Part shown: positions 9,350 to 17,554 of the stretch, in pieces | How positions within the stretch are numbered: position 1 is the first letter of the stretch | How the letters are laid out: every line of letters begins with the position of its first letter | DNA from: Hafnia alvei | GTDB taxonomy: Bacteria > Pseudomonadota > Gammaproteobacteria > Enterobacterales > Enterobacteriaceae | Direction: 5' to 3' | Assembly (NCBI RefSeq): GCF_964063325.1 | Contig: NZ_OZ061315.1 | Coordinates: 3,658,001-3,722,000, forward strand | DNA: 64,000 bases | Translations under genes and position numbers: made by a program | Notes under the pieces: model-generated | Databases searched by the model: none | What the model was told of the DNA's origin: nothing | Seen by the model: only the letters and a program-made list of their open reading frames with translations

Positions 9350-10369
9350 TCAGAAATCAGCTTTAAGCACTACACGGTAGCGAGCTTTACCTTCTCGCAC
9401 ATGTTTCAGCGCTTGGTTAATTTGCGACATTGGGTATAGCTCGGTCGTTGGCGCGACTTTAGTTCGCGCAGCAAACTTCATGAGTTTACGCAGCTCATTT
9501 GGTGAACCCGTAGCCGAACCCGAAATGCTCCGATCGCCGCCGATAAGCGTGAACGCAGGCACTTCTAGTGGCTTCATTACGGCACCCACCGTATGGAAAT
9601 GTCCACCATAGGTTAACGCTTCAAAGTACGGCAGCCAGTCTAACGACACATTGACGGTATTGATGATCAAATCAAACTGTTTTGCCAACGCGGTTAGCGC
9701 CTGAGGATCGCGACTATTGACCACACGATTGGCCCCCATGGCTAAAACTTCCTGCTCTTTCGCCGGGTTAGAACTGAATGCGGTCACTTCACAACCCATT
9801 GCATGGAGCAATTTAATCGCAATATGGCCTAAGCCGCCAATGCCAATTACACCAACCCTACTGGTTGCAGTAATATGATGCATCAGTAACGGTTTAAACA
9901 CCGTAATGCCACCGCACAGCATCGGCCCAGCCGTTGCCATATCGATATCATCCGGCAGCGGAATAGCCCACTGCCAGTTGCAGCGCAGCTTATCGGCAAA
10001 ACCACCTTTGTTCATGATAGTAGGCACGCTACCATTCTGGCAGTTAATTTGGTTGCCGCTAATACACGCATCGCAATGCTGGCAACTATTTGCCGTCCAG
10101 CCCACGCCTACTCGCTGGCCGATCTTCAGACCTTTATTTTTTGCGGCATCACCCAGCGCATGGATATGCCCCACCACTTCATGGCCCGCAATCAGAGGAT
10201 AGTCAGAGAATCCCCACTCGTTGTCTATCATCGACAGATCCGAATGACAGATACCGCAGTATTCGACTTTAACCTCAACGTCGTCTGGCTGTAGTGCACC
10301 AGCGTCATACTCATAAAGTTCCAGATCTGCCCCAGGTTTCAGTGCAGCATAGCTTTTGATTTTTGACAT
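9350..10369 (-). CDS. ahr: NADPH-dependent aldehyde reductase Ahr (YjgB)
   Basis: Zinc-dependent medium-chain alcohol dehydrogenase that reduces a broad range of aldehydes. The start at 10369 gives 339 residues, the E. coli Ahr length, and has a GAGG ribosome site 8 bases upstream; a longer frame would add 14 unrelated residues. The catalytic zinc ligands are in YCGICHSDLS and AGHEVVGHI. The structural-zinc cysteines lie in NSCQHCDACISGNQINC, and the Rossmann motif is GIGGLGHIAIKLLHAMGCEVTA written across two blocks (GIGGLG, then the helix). It is nearly identical in pattern to E. coli Ahr throughout. It stands alone, between a strong terminator and an intergenic region. Confidence 0.95.
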   Translation of the reverse strand: MSKIKSYAALKPGADLELYEYDAGALQPDDVEVKVEYCGICHSDLSMIDNEWGFSDYPLIAGHEVVGHIHALGDAAKNKGLKIGQRVGVGWTANSCQHCDACISGNQINCQNGSVPTIMNKGGFADKLRCNWQWAIPLPDDIDMATAGPMLCGGITVFKPLLMHHITATSRVGVIGIGGLGHIAIKLLHAMGCEVTAFSSNPAKEQEVLAMGANRVVNSRDPQALTALAKQFDLIINTVNVSLDWLPYFEALTYGGHFHTVGAVMKPLEVPAFTLIGGDRSISGSATGSPNELRKLMKFAARTKVAPTTELYPMSQINQALKHVREGKARYRVVLKADF

Positions 10370-10575
10370 GTTGATGACCTCTGAGAAAGTACCGACTACA
10401 GAGTACGCCACCTAGTAAAAAACCGATAGCTGCGCTGCAATATACGACCAAGGCATGATAGATACTGAAGTTAGGCACAGGCTAAAACAGTGAAATAGTC
10501 AATAATATCAAGAGGAATCTTGTGATTATCCCATCAAGCCGTTGTCAGCGTTTTTAAAAACGTTACTCATAAGGA

Positions 10576-10947
10576 CTAATTTTTACTGCTAATAACTTTT
10601 TTACGCCATTTTCCTGGCGTTATATGAAACCGTCTTATAAATGCCCGATTAAATGTTTGCTGGGAGTCATAGCCATATTTGATCGCGATATCACATATCG
10701 AGTTGTTGGCATCTTTAAGCTCCATTGCTGCCAATTCAATTTTTTTCTCTCGTACATGTACAGCAATAGTTTGACCTGTGTTTTCAAGAAATAATCGCTG
10801 AAAATACCGTGAAGAGTAGCCAGACTTCTTCGCAACATCTTTAGTTTTAAGTCGTTTTTCAATATTATCATCAATCCAGCGTAGTACGCCTTCTATAAGT
10901 TCATTTTTAGAGTGCACAGCTTCCCCCAAGACAATTAAATTATTCAA
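10576..10947 (-). CDS. AraC-family regulator, single-domain (MarA/SoxS/RamA size)
   Basis: A 123-residue protein consisting almost entirely of the AraC/XylS DNA-binding domain: two helix-turn-helix units (DVAKKSGYSSRYFQRLFLENTG and ICDIAIKYGYDSQQTFNRAFIRRF, each quoted in part) with no effector-binding domain, as in MarA, SoxS and RamA. Such proteins are controlled by how much is made rather than by ligand. The pattern is like RamA/MarA (YGYDSQQTFNRAF), but the overall match is too loose for a symbol. It is divergent from a DUF1275-like membrane gene. The shared 350-base space has a perfect FNR box with a CATAAT suitably placed for this gene, so its level may rise without oxygen. Confidence 0.82.
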   Translation of the reverse strand: MNNLIVLGEAVHSKNELIEGVLRWIDDNIEKRLKTKDVAKKSGYSSRYFQRLFLENTGQTIAVHVREKKIELAAMELKDANNSICDIAIKYGYDSQQTFNRAFIRRFHITPGKWRKKVISSKN

Positions 10948-11297
10948 CTGTGAAATAAAAAACTAGCAAACCTATCATTCAACAAGGCTCAGGATAGGTG
11001 AATTTAAAATTCGCGCTGGTTTAAATAAAAAAACAAAATAAAGAAAAATTCATTTATTTTGCGTAATAAATTATGCTCATCAAAACAATCAAATTTACTT
11101 GATCCATATCAATAATATCTAAAAACCAGAAATAAATATAATAATTCGATTATCCGAACATTAATTAACTTAAATTTCGAAAAGTCGAATCACTCAAGAT
11201 AATAGATATATCATTAGAGCAATAATTTATAGTTACGTACGAATAAATTATTGACATAAAAAAGCACAGTGATACCTTGACCACAAAACACTAGCAC
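10948..11297. other. AT-rich divergent promoter region
   Basis: A 350-base space between the AraC-type and DUF1275-like genes, very rich in A/T. It holds the FNR box described separately, a TATAAT at 11137-11142 reading right, and a CATAAT at 11070-11075 reading left. No coding sequence is visible. Confidence 0.6.
11099..11112. promoter_or_regulatory. FNR box (perfect consensus)
   Basis: TTGAT-CCAT-ATCAA matches the FNR consensus TTGATNNNNATCAA at all ten positions. Its centre is about 33-34 bases from the centre of a -10-like hexamer on either side (TATAAT to the right, CATAAT to the left). This is near the roughly 32 expected for class II activation at both divergent promoters. CRP can also use related sites, but the TTGAT half is the FNR form. 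Confidence 0.75.
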
Positions 11298-12089
11298 ATG
11301 AAATCATCAGACATGAATTTTACAGCACTAAAGCCATCCATATACAAATCTATTAACCATGAGATTCATTATGCAATGAGTTTTATTGGTGGAGGAATGG
11401 AAATAATTAGCTTTAAATATCTGTACAAAGCGCTTATTGGCTATATGACATCGAATATGATCTTCGGAATTAACTCGCTGGCTGAAGGCGATTTCAACTT
11501 TTCTTCCTTCTACCACATTCTCATTATTGTCATATGGATGTTGCTCGGCGCAGGCCATCAAATAATCGCTAACAAATACAACTTCCATGCAAAAAGCGCT
11601 ATGCATGGATATGCGATAGCAATGACGACAAGCACGTTCATTCTTCTTTTGTTTATATTGATTGGGCAATACATGTTTAGGCATGACCTTCTTGCTGATA
11701 GCCCGACACTATCAGTGATGCCACTCGTTACTATTGGATTGCTTTTTATGTATATACAAAATTTTATCATTAGGAATGGTGGAACGGCTTATCCAACAAC
11801 AACATCCGTTGTCACTACCGTTTATGTACTCATGATAACGCGCCTTGCCGGTTCATTTAATCGCAATAAAACCGCGCTAGAGCGACGAGCCTCATTAAGC
11901 GAAGGTACTCACTATGTTATGGTTCTCATTCATTTTTTTGCAGGGGCCTATATCACAATAAAATTAAGTGAATATTATCAATTCGACAGTTTATATCTTG
12001 TTTTCTTTGCATTGCTATTTTTAACGTTTAAGGTTTGGAGAGAACATTCTATATTGAAGAATCAATTCGGAAAAAACGTCGCGTCATAA
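11298..12089 (+). CDS. DUF1275 (YoaK)-like integral membrane protein
   Basis: A 263-residue protein with about six predicted membrane helices. The layout (N-terminal GGGMEIISFKYLYKAL, a helix followed by LGAGHQIIANKY, then MYIQNFIIRNGGTAYPTTTSVVTTVYV) matches the pattern of the DUF1275/YoaK family, where QN and a T-rich segment are conserved. The function of this family is unknown to me. The start at 11298 has no good ribosome site; an in-frame ATG at 11313 is an alternative. It is divergent from an AraC-type gene across an FNR box. A possible SOS, stress or anaerobic role cannot be decided from sequence. Confidence 0.6.
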   Translation: MKSSDMNFTALKPSIYKSINHEIHYAMSFIGGGMEIISFKYLYKALIGYMTSNMIFGINSLAEGDFNFSSFYHILIIVIWMLLGAGHQIIANKYNFHAKSAMHGYAIAMTTSTFILLLFILIGQYMFRHDLLADSPTLSVMPLVTIGLLFMYIQNFIIRNGGTAYPTTTSVVTTVYVLMITRLAGSFNRNKTALERRASLSEGTHYVMVLIHFFAGAYITIKLSEYYQFDSLYLVFFALLFLTFKVWREHSILKNQFGKNVAS

Positions 12090-12110
12090 AAACATCATAA
12101 TAAATAAACA

Positions 12111-12141
12111 TAACAGACTGATTATGCAAACCAGTCTGTTA
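12111..12141. terminator. Hairpin between convergent DUF1275-like and dctD-like genes
   Basis: A perfect 10-bp stem (TAACAGACTG / CAGTCTGTTA) with an 11-base loop, 21 bases after the DUF1275-like stop. It lacks a long U run, so it is a likely but not classical terminator. Confidence 0.55.
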
Positions 12142-12244
12142 CATAGCAAATTAGCATAATACTTGTTACCTAAAAAATCACATTACACAAAAAAAGCAAA
12201 TACAACTAACAAGGACTATCCTAACAAAAACGCTATAATCACCG

Positions 12245-13564
12245 TTATTTTAAAGAATACTTCTTAATCTTATCGGAAAGTGTGCTTTTAGGTATTTTCA
12301 ATGCTTCCGCTGTTTTAGTTAAACTTCCGCCTTGACGGCTTATTTCAAGAATAATTAAGCTTCTCTCAAAATGCTCTACCATATGAATGAGAGATGTAGC
12401 GTTATTGCCCAGCACCATGCTATTTTCGTCCCTGATGCCAAGAACAAACCGCTCTGCATAATTTCGCAGCTCACGAATATTTCCAGGCCACTGACCAGCC
12501 ATTAGCTCATGGAGCAATGCGGCCTTAATTTCAGGTGCTGGTCGACCAAAACATGTTGATGCTTGAGTAACAAAAAGATCGAAAAGTAGTGGGATATCCT
12601 CAATACGCTCTCGTAATGCTGGTAAATTGAGGTTGATAACGCTGAGTCGAAAATGAAGGTCGGGGCGAAAAAGATTATTTTTGCTAAGTTCGACTAAGTT
12701 AGTTTTGCTTGCACTTATAATACGAATATCGACGGGGATAGTTTTATTTGATCCTAGTCTCTCAAAACGTCGCTCCTGTAAAACTCGTAAAAACTTAACC
12801 TGCATACTGAAAGGCATGCTCTCCACTTCATCAAGAAACAACGTCCCTTGATCTGCGTATTCTAGCTTTCCAATCCGCCTCTCCGTTGCACCAAGAAAGG
12901 CACCTGACTCATGGCCAAAAATCTCACTATCAAACAATGATTCAGGTAGTCCACCACAATTAAGTGCGACGAAAGGGCCTGACCTCCCACTAAGATCGTG
13001 GATACAACGCGCGGCAAGCTCCTTACCAGATCCTGTTTCACCATAAATCAAAATATTTGTTGGCGTCATGGCAATATCTTTAATCGTCTCTCGAACCTCA
13101 GATATAGCCGATGAATTCCCAATAAGACGTGTCTCAAGCGCACTTGCATCAGCAAGCTTTCGGCGCAATTGATAGTTTTCATGTATAAGACGACGTTTAT
13201 CAAGAGCACGATGTACTATATTGAGTAATTGCCGAGGACTGAAAGGCTTCTGCAAAAAATCATAAGCCCCATTGTGCATAGCCTCTACCGCAGTTTCCAC
13301 ATCACCATGACCAGTAATAATGATGATAGGAACCTCTGGAGCTGTAGCATTAAACTCTTTCTGGAATTCAAAACCACTCATTCCGGGTAGTTTCATGTCC
13401 GTTACAATAATACCGTGTTGCTTTAGCGCTGGCAGTAAGAAACGGGCCTCTTCGACAGAACCAACTCCAATTGCCCGTTTATTATCTAATTTAAGCGCCT
13501 GAACACAGGCAAGTTGAATATCTTTGTCATCCTCAATAACTAAAACGTCAATATCAGTCATCAA
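12245..13564 (-). CDS. Sigma-54-type response regulator, DctD-like, with altered GAFTGA loop
   Basis: A 439-residue activator with a receiver domain (1-120, phospho-acceptor Asp56 in IIVTDMKLPG), an AAA+ domain (about 145-375; Walker A GETGSGKE, Walker B GTLFLDEVE) and a C-terminal Fis-type helix-turn-helix (LTKTAEALKIPKSTLSDKIKKY). Overall it is close to DctD/PgtA-type regulators of dicarboxylate and amino-acid transport. The loop that normally reads GAFTGA and contacts sigma-54 reads GAFLGA here (codons at 12887-12904), replacing the key Thr with Leu. Its start overlaps the end of the histidine-kinase gene by 11 bases, so the two are co-expressed. The neighbouring aspT-aspartate decarboxylase genes are the obvious target. 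Confidence 0.9.
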   Translation of the reverse strand: MMTDIDVLVIEDDKDIQLACVQALKLDNKRAIGVGSVEEARFLLPALKQHGIIVTDMKLPGMSGFEFQKEFNATAPEVPIIIITGHGDVETAVEAMHNGAYDFLQKPFSPRQLLNIVHRALDKRRLIHENYQLRRKLADASALETRLIGNSSAISEVRETIKDIAMTPTNILIYGETGSGKELAARCIHDLSGRSGPFVALNCGGLPESLFDSEIFGHESGAFLGATERRIGKLEYADQGTLFLDEVESMPFSMQVKFLRVLQERRFERLGSNKTIPVDIRIISASKTNLVELSKNNLFRPDLHFRLSVINLNLPALRERIEDIPLLFDLFVTQASTCFGRPAPEIKAALLHELMAGQWPGNIRELRNYAERFVLGIRDENSMVLGNNATSLIHMVEHFERSLIILEISRQGGSLTKTAEALKIPKSTLSDKIKKYSLK

Positions 13565-15401
13565 TGTTCTCCAATTTACAATTTTTATCTAATGGTAGGC
13601 GAAGCACAAAACGTGCGCCATTTTCGACATTAACTGCTGATAATGAGCCTCTAAATGATTTAATAATATCAGCAGAAATAGCAAGACCTAGCCCTAAACC
13701 ATGTGAGGTTTTTGTTGTAAAAAAAGGATCGAATATATGTTCGATCACATCTAGTGCGATGCCTGGGCCATTATCCTCTATTTCAACTACAGCAAAATCA
13801 TCATCTTGATACCACTTTGCTGTTATACGTCCTAACGCATTTCCGTTCGACACAACATCAAGCGCATTACTGATTAAATTGACCAGCACCTGCTCAAGCC
13901 TAATATTATTACATAAGCAATAGACTTCACTTGGTGGAGGAATGCGAGTAAAAGTGAAATTGTTTGTTTTAAATCGGTGGCTTAGTAATAACATCGCGTT
14001 GTCTATGCTGATTTTTAAAGACACTGAGTTTACAGAGTCATCGCCAACCCTTGAGAAAGTGCGCAACTGGTTACTTAACTGACCTATAAAATCAACTAAT
14101 CGACCAATTCGCTCTAAATTCGCTTTCGCCTCATCCCAGTCCCCTACCTCGATAAAACGCATAGCATTCGCCGATATCATACTAATTGCCGCTAATGGCT
14201 GATTAATTTCATGGGCAAGCCCAGCAGAAAGTTGACCAATAGCCGCAAGCTTTTCGTTATGAAGCAACTCTTTTTGCATGCTTCGGAGTATATTTTCACT
14301 GTTAATTCTTTCTTTTATTTCAACTTCTAAATTTCTTGTTTTTTTGTCAAGTTCATAGGTTCTAACCATTACAAGATTCTCAAGCGTTCTATTTGCCTTT
14401 TGTAAAGCTTGTTGATTCTCTAGTTTAAGCCAAAGAATTTGATTCCGTTGAGTAATCATCCGCAAGGATATTGTGCAAAGGGCAAATAAAGCGATAATCA
14501 TTCCAATCATAGGCCACAGTGTATGAAAAATAGTGCCTATTGGTAAAAGTCGCACTAGTATCATATTAATGCCTTTAATATAAATTTCACTTTTTATATA
14601 ATAGGAACCAGAAACATTAACAATGCCTAAGCCACCCGCATTTTTTATGATTGTCCGATAATCGAGCTTTGGAATAAAATCGACACGATATTTATTTTCT
14701 TCTGATATTTGTTGGCGCTGTGAATAATTTAAAGGTTCTAGTGAGTGATAAAACCAGCTCGAATTGCTAGAGCTCGCAATAACATTATGCTGATCTAAGA
14801 GAATTGTCTCTCCGCTTCCATTTCTCGCATTGATAAGCGCATCAAGATTTACCTTAACCGAAATTGCGCCTATCTTTACACCATTCCAAATAACTGAATT
14901 TACCAAGAAATAGCCAGGGATCGAGTTTGAAACTCCAACGCCAAAGTATCCAATTGTCTTTTTTGAATCAGAATTTACAAAATAAGGTCTATGTGACACA
15001 TTAAAGCCAATAGCACTATCACATCGACTAAAATCACTTGAGGAAACAATAACCCCGTCATTATCCATAATATAGATCGAGAGAGCACTTGTACGTGCTT
15101 GAATAGACATTAAATACTGATTCATTTCCTTAGCTTGCTTGCAGTCGTTTTTTTGTCTTAGAAAACTGACGATATTGTCATCATGAGATAATGAATATGG
15201 CATAAATTCGTAACGCTTTATACTAAGATTTAGCGCCAACCCCATATCATTAAGTTGTTGTCGCAAAAGCTTTTTCTGGTTTTTTACTTCATTTATTATG
15301 ATATAGCAGCCAGATATCAACACCGCGGAAAATATAATAATTATTAAAATAAATTGCTGTCGCTTAGGATCAGGCAAAATCCGTCGGTGCTGCTGTGGCA
15401 T
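13554..15401 (-). CDS. Sensor histidine kinase, DctB-like
   Basis: A 615-residue membrane sensor with one membrane helix near 17-37, a periplasmic double-PDC/Cache-type domain (about 40-290), a second helix near 295-315, a coiled-coil linker (QALQKANRTLENLVMVRTYEL region), and dimerisation/ATPase domains. The phosphorylated His is in GLAHEINQPLAAISM; N, G1 and G2 boxes are visible (LISNALDVV, EIEDNGPGI, GLGLGLAIS). Organisation and sequence match DctB, which senses C4-dicarboxylates outside the cell. Given the aspartate exchange genes next door, aspartate or a related acid is a reasonable signal, by inference. It overlaps the regulator gene by 11 bases and is divergent from aspT. Confidence 0.9.
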   Translation of the reverse strand: MPQQHRRILPDPKRQQFILIIIIFSAVLISGCYIIINEVKNQKKLLRQQLNDMGLALNLSIKRYEFMPYSLSHDDNIVSFLRQKNDCKQAKEMNQYLMSIQARTSALSIYIMDNDGVIVSSSDFSRCDSAIGFNVSHRPYFVNSDSKKTIGYFGVGVSNSIPGYFLVNSVIWNGVKIGAISVKVNLDALINARNGSGETILLDQHNVIASSSNSSWFYHSLEPLNYSQRQQISEENKYRVDFIPKLDYRTIIKNAGGLGIVNVSGSYYIKSEIYIKGINMILVRLLPIGTIFHTLWPMIGMIIALFALCTISLRMITQRNQILWLKLENQQALQKANRTLENLVMVRTYELDKKTRNLEVEIKERINSENILRSMQKELLHNEKLAAIGQLSAGLAHEINQPLAAISMISANAMRFIEVGDWDEAKANLERIGRLVDFIGQLSNQLRTFSRVGDDSVNSVSLKISIDNAMLLLSHRFKTNNFTFTRIPPPSEVYCLCNNIRLEQVLVNLISNALDVVSNGNALGRITAKWYQDDDFAVVEIEDNGPGIALDVIEHIFDPFFTTKTSHGLGLGLAISADIIKSFRGSLSAVNVENGARFVLRLPLDKNCKLENIDD

Positions 15402-15847
15402 TTTATTTATCTCATAGGGTCATACATGCTTAATAGCATGAATTTAAAACAAAAAACGACTTTTACGATAATACCACACAAAGGGTAAACGAAATATTAA
15501 CGGATCTTTGGTAATTTCATCTCAAGCAAGTATGTGCATTTTCAGCGTAGATAAGTTAAAAAAACAAATATCATTTAAAAAAATAAATAATCAAACAATT
15601 CGAATATTCGGAAACAATAAAAAGCATTATTTCGGATTACCGGAGAAGTTATTTTAATATAGCAACTAATATTAAATAACCCGAAGTAAAATTGATTTAG
15701 ATCACAAGGAAAAACAAATATCACTAGATATACTCAGCGCCATTGAAGAGTAGTGAACTGATTCTTCAATGTGTCTTTATAAAAATTATTCGTAGAGATG
15801 ATAATTTTTTATTTATAACTGCGTTCTCTTTTAAAGAGGGTTGTCGT
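15402..15847. promoter_or_regulatory. Divergent control region between dctB-like and aspT genes
   Basis: 446 bases, AT-rich. It contains an FNR box at 15692-15705 with TATACT at 15729-15734. I searched both strands for a GG-N10-GC sigma-54 promoter and saw none. An open frame runs through 15743-15847 upstream of aspT, but it lacks a ribosome site and family-like sequence. Confidence 0.65.
15692..15705 (+). promoter_or_regulatory. FNR box of the aspT-aspartate decarboxylase promoter
   Basis: TTGAT-TTAG-ATCAC matches the FNR consensus at nine of ten positions. Its centre (15698.5) is 33 bases from the centre of TATACT (15729-15734). A start near 15741 therefore places the box at about -42, the class II activating position. 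The sequence also partly fits a CRP half-site (TCACA). Confidence 0.72.
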
Positions 15848-17536
15848 GTGTCTTTAATTCATTCAATTTTTCAAATGTCTCCGGAGATAGCGTTATTTCT
15901 TTCTCTAGCTATTGGTACATGGATAGGGAAATTCAAATTCGGTAAATTTCAGCTTGGTGGTGTTGCCGGAGCACTTGTTATCTCTGTTGCTTTAAGTCAA
16001 TTCGGTGTAACCATTGATGACGGCATTAAAGCTGTTCTTTTTGCTCTATTTATTTATGCAGTTGGCTTTGAAAGTGGGCCTCAGTTCTTTAAATCTCTAG
16101 GTTTGAAGTCGATAAGAGAAATCATACTTGCTATTGTCATGGCCGTGAGCGGACTCCTCACCGTTATCATTCTTGCAAGAATGTATGATCTGGATAAGGG
16201 AACAGCAGCAGGTATTGCAGCCGGGGCGCTGACTCAATCAGCTATTATCGGGACGGCTAGCTCGGCCATCGAAAAGCTAGGCCTTTCACCTGAATTATCC
16301 CAGCATTTACAGGCCAATGTTGCTATCGGATATGCTGTCACCTACATATTTGGCTCGTTGGGCGCAATTATTATATGCGTAAACATTCTTCCATGGTTTA
16401 TGCGTCGAGGTTTACGTGAGGATGCCATTAAGGCAGAGGCAACGCTATTAAATGGCGCTAGAAATTATGGATTTGGCGAAGCACCTGCACTTCCTAATAT
16501 TGTAGGCCGAGTCTTCAAAGTTACATCAGCGGTAGGGATGTCAATTTCTCAACTAGAGAAATCCGCTACTGAAGGAAAGATTACCGTTGAAAGACTTAAG
16601 CGCTCAGGCGTTATCATTGGCTTAAGCGGTGAAACGATTCTAGAGCAGGGCGATATTATTCTCGTTGTTGGTCGCCGCAGTAGCGTAGTGCAGCTGGATG
16701 AAATAGTCGGCCCTGAAACTAAAGATAATGATGGGATGGAAGTCGTTATTTCCACCCGAGACATCATTATTACCAATAAAGCGTATACGAACAAAAAGAT
16801 TGCATACATTTCCAGCACAGCCACTCAGGAGCTGCGCCATGGTATTTATTTCTTGCACCTCAAACGCGGAGAAGGATCACTTCCTTTAGTTGGTGAAACA
16901 CTCATCAAGTCTGGTGATGTTGTCACCGTTTACGGCGTTAATGAAGATATCCAGCGCTTTGCAAAAGAAGTTGGCCCAGTAATCAGCGTTAGTGAAAAAT
17001 CAGATCTTCTATTCCATGGAATTGGGATTGCAGCTGGCCTGCTGATTGGCCTTGCCGTTGTTCATATTGGCTCTATCCCTCTCACATTAGGAGCAGGTGG
17101 TGGCGCACTATTTTCTGGGCTTATTTTTGGTTGGTACCGATCACGCCATATGGTGATGGGAAATATGCCTACACCAGCATCAACGTTGTTAAAAGACTTA
17201 GGACTTGCTGGATTTGTTGCTGTAGTAGGGCTTCAGTCAGGGCAGCAAGCTATTAGCACTATTGCCCAAAGTGGAATATCCATATTTATGATCGGTGTCG
17301 CAGTCACCATCATCCCACTATTAATTACCATGCTTGTTGGCCGATATATTTTACATTATGACAATACCGCGATATTTGCAGGAGCTCTATCTGGAACAAG
17401 AAGTGCCAATCCTGCTTTTGGCGAGGTGTTAGAAAAATCAGGTAATTCTGTACCAACCGTTTCTTTTGCTATCACATACGCGCTTGCAAATGTATTCCTT
17501 ACATTGCTTGGGCCATTAGTTGTTGCTTTTGTTTAA
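15848..17536 (+). CDS. aspT: AspT aspartate:alanine antiporter
   Basis: Inner-membrane exchanger that takes in aspartate and releases alanine. I use the GTG at 15848: it has an AAAGAGGG ribosome site 7 bases upstream and gives 562 residues starting SLIHSIFQMSPEIALFLSLA, close to the known AspT length of about 543. The architecture is that of the AAEX family: an N-terminal membrane block (about 10-170), two RCK_C/TrkA_C domains in the middle (about 205-375, including SGETILEQGDIILVVGRR), and a C-terminal membrane block (about 385-562) with GTRSANPAFGEVLEKSGN. The aspartate decarboxylase gene follows after 18 bases, the same pairing as the asp operon of Tetragenococcus. Exchange of a dianion for a neutral product builds membrane potential. 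An FNR box precedes it. Confidence 0.92.
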   Translation: MSLIHSIFQMSPEIALFLSLAIGTWIGKFKFGKFQLGGVAGALVISVALSQFGVTIDDGIKAVLFALFIYAVGFESGPQFFKSLGLKSIREIILAIVMAVSGLLTVIILARMYDLDKGTAAGIAAGALTQSAIIGTASSAIEKLGLSPELSQHLQANVAIGYAVTYIFGSLGAIIICVNILPWFMRRGLREDAIKAEATLLNGARNYGFGEAPALPNIVGRVFKVTSAVGMSISQLEKSATEGKITVERLKRSGVIIGLSGETILEQGDIILVVGRRSSVVQLDEIVGPETKDNDGMEVVISTRDIIITNKAYTNKKIAYISSTATQELRHGIYFLHLKRGEGSLPLVGETLIKSGDVVTVYGVNEDIQRFAKEVGPVISVSEKSDLLFHGIGIAAGLLIGLAVVHIGSIPLTLGAGGGALFSGLIFGWYRSRHMVMGNMPTPASTLLKDLGLAGFVAVVGLQSGQQAISTIAQSGISIFMIGVAVTIIPLLITMLVGRYILHYDNTAIFAGALSGTRSANPAFGEVLEKSGNSVPTVSFAITYALANVFLTLLGPLVVAFV

Positions 17537-17554
17537 CCATTAATAGAGATAATT

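Noticed and set aside
15402..15847. A sigma-54 promoter before aspT, expected because the neighbouring regulator is DctD-like
   Set aside because: Candidates such as TTGGTAATTTC...AAGCA and TTCGGAAACAA...AAGCA have 14 and 12 bases between GG and GC instead of 10; none fits.
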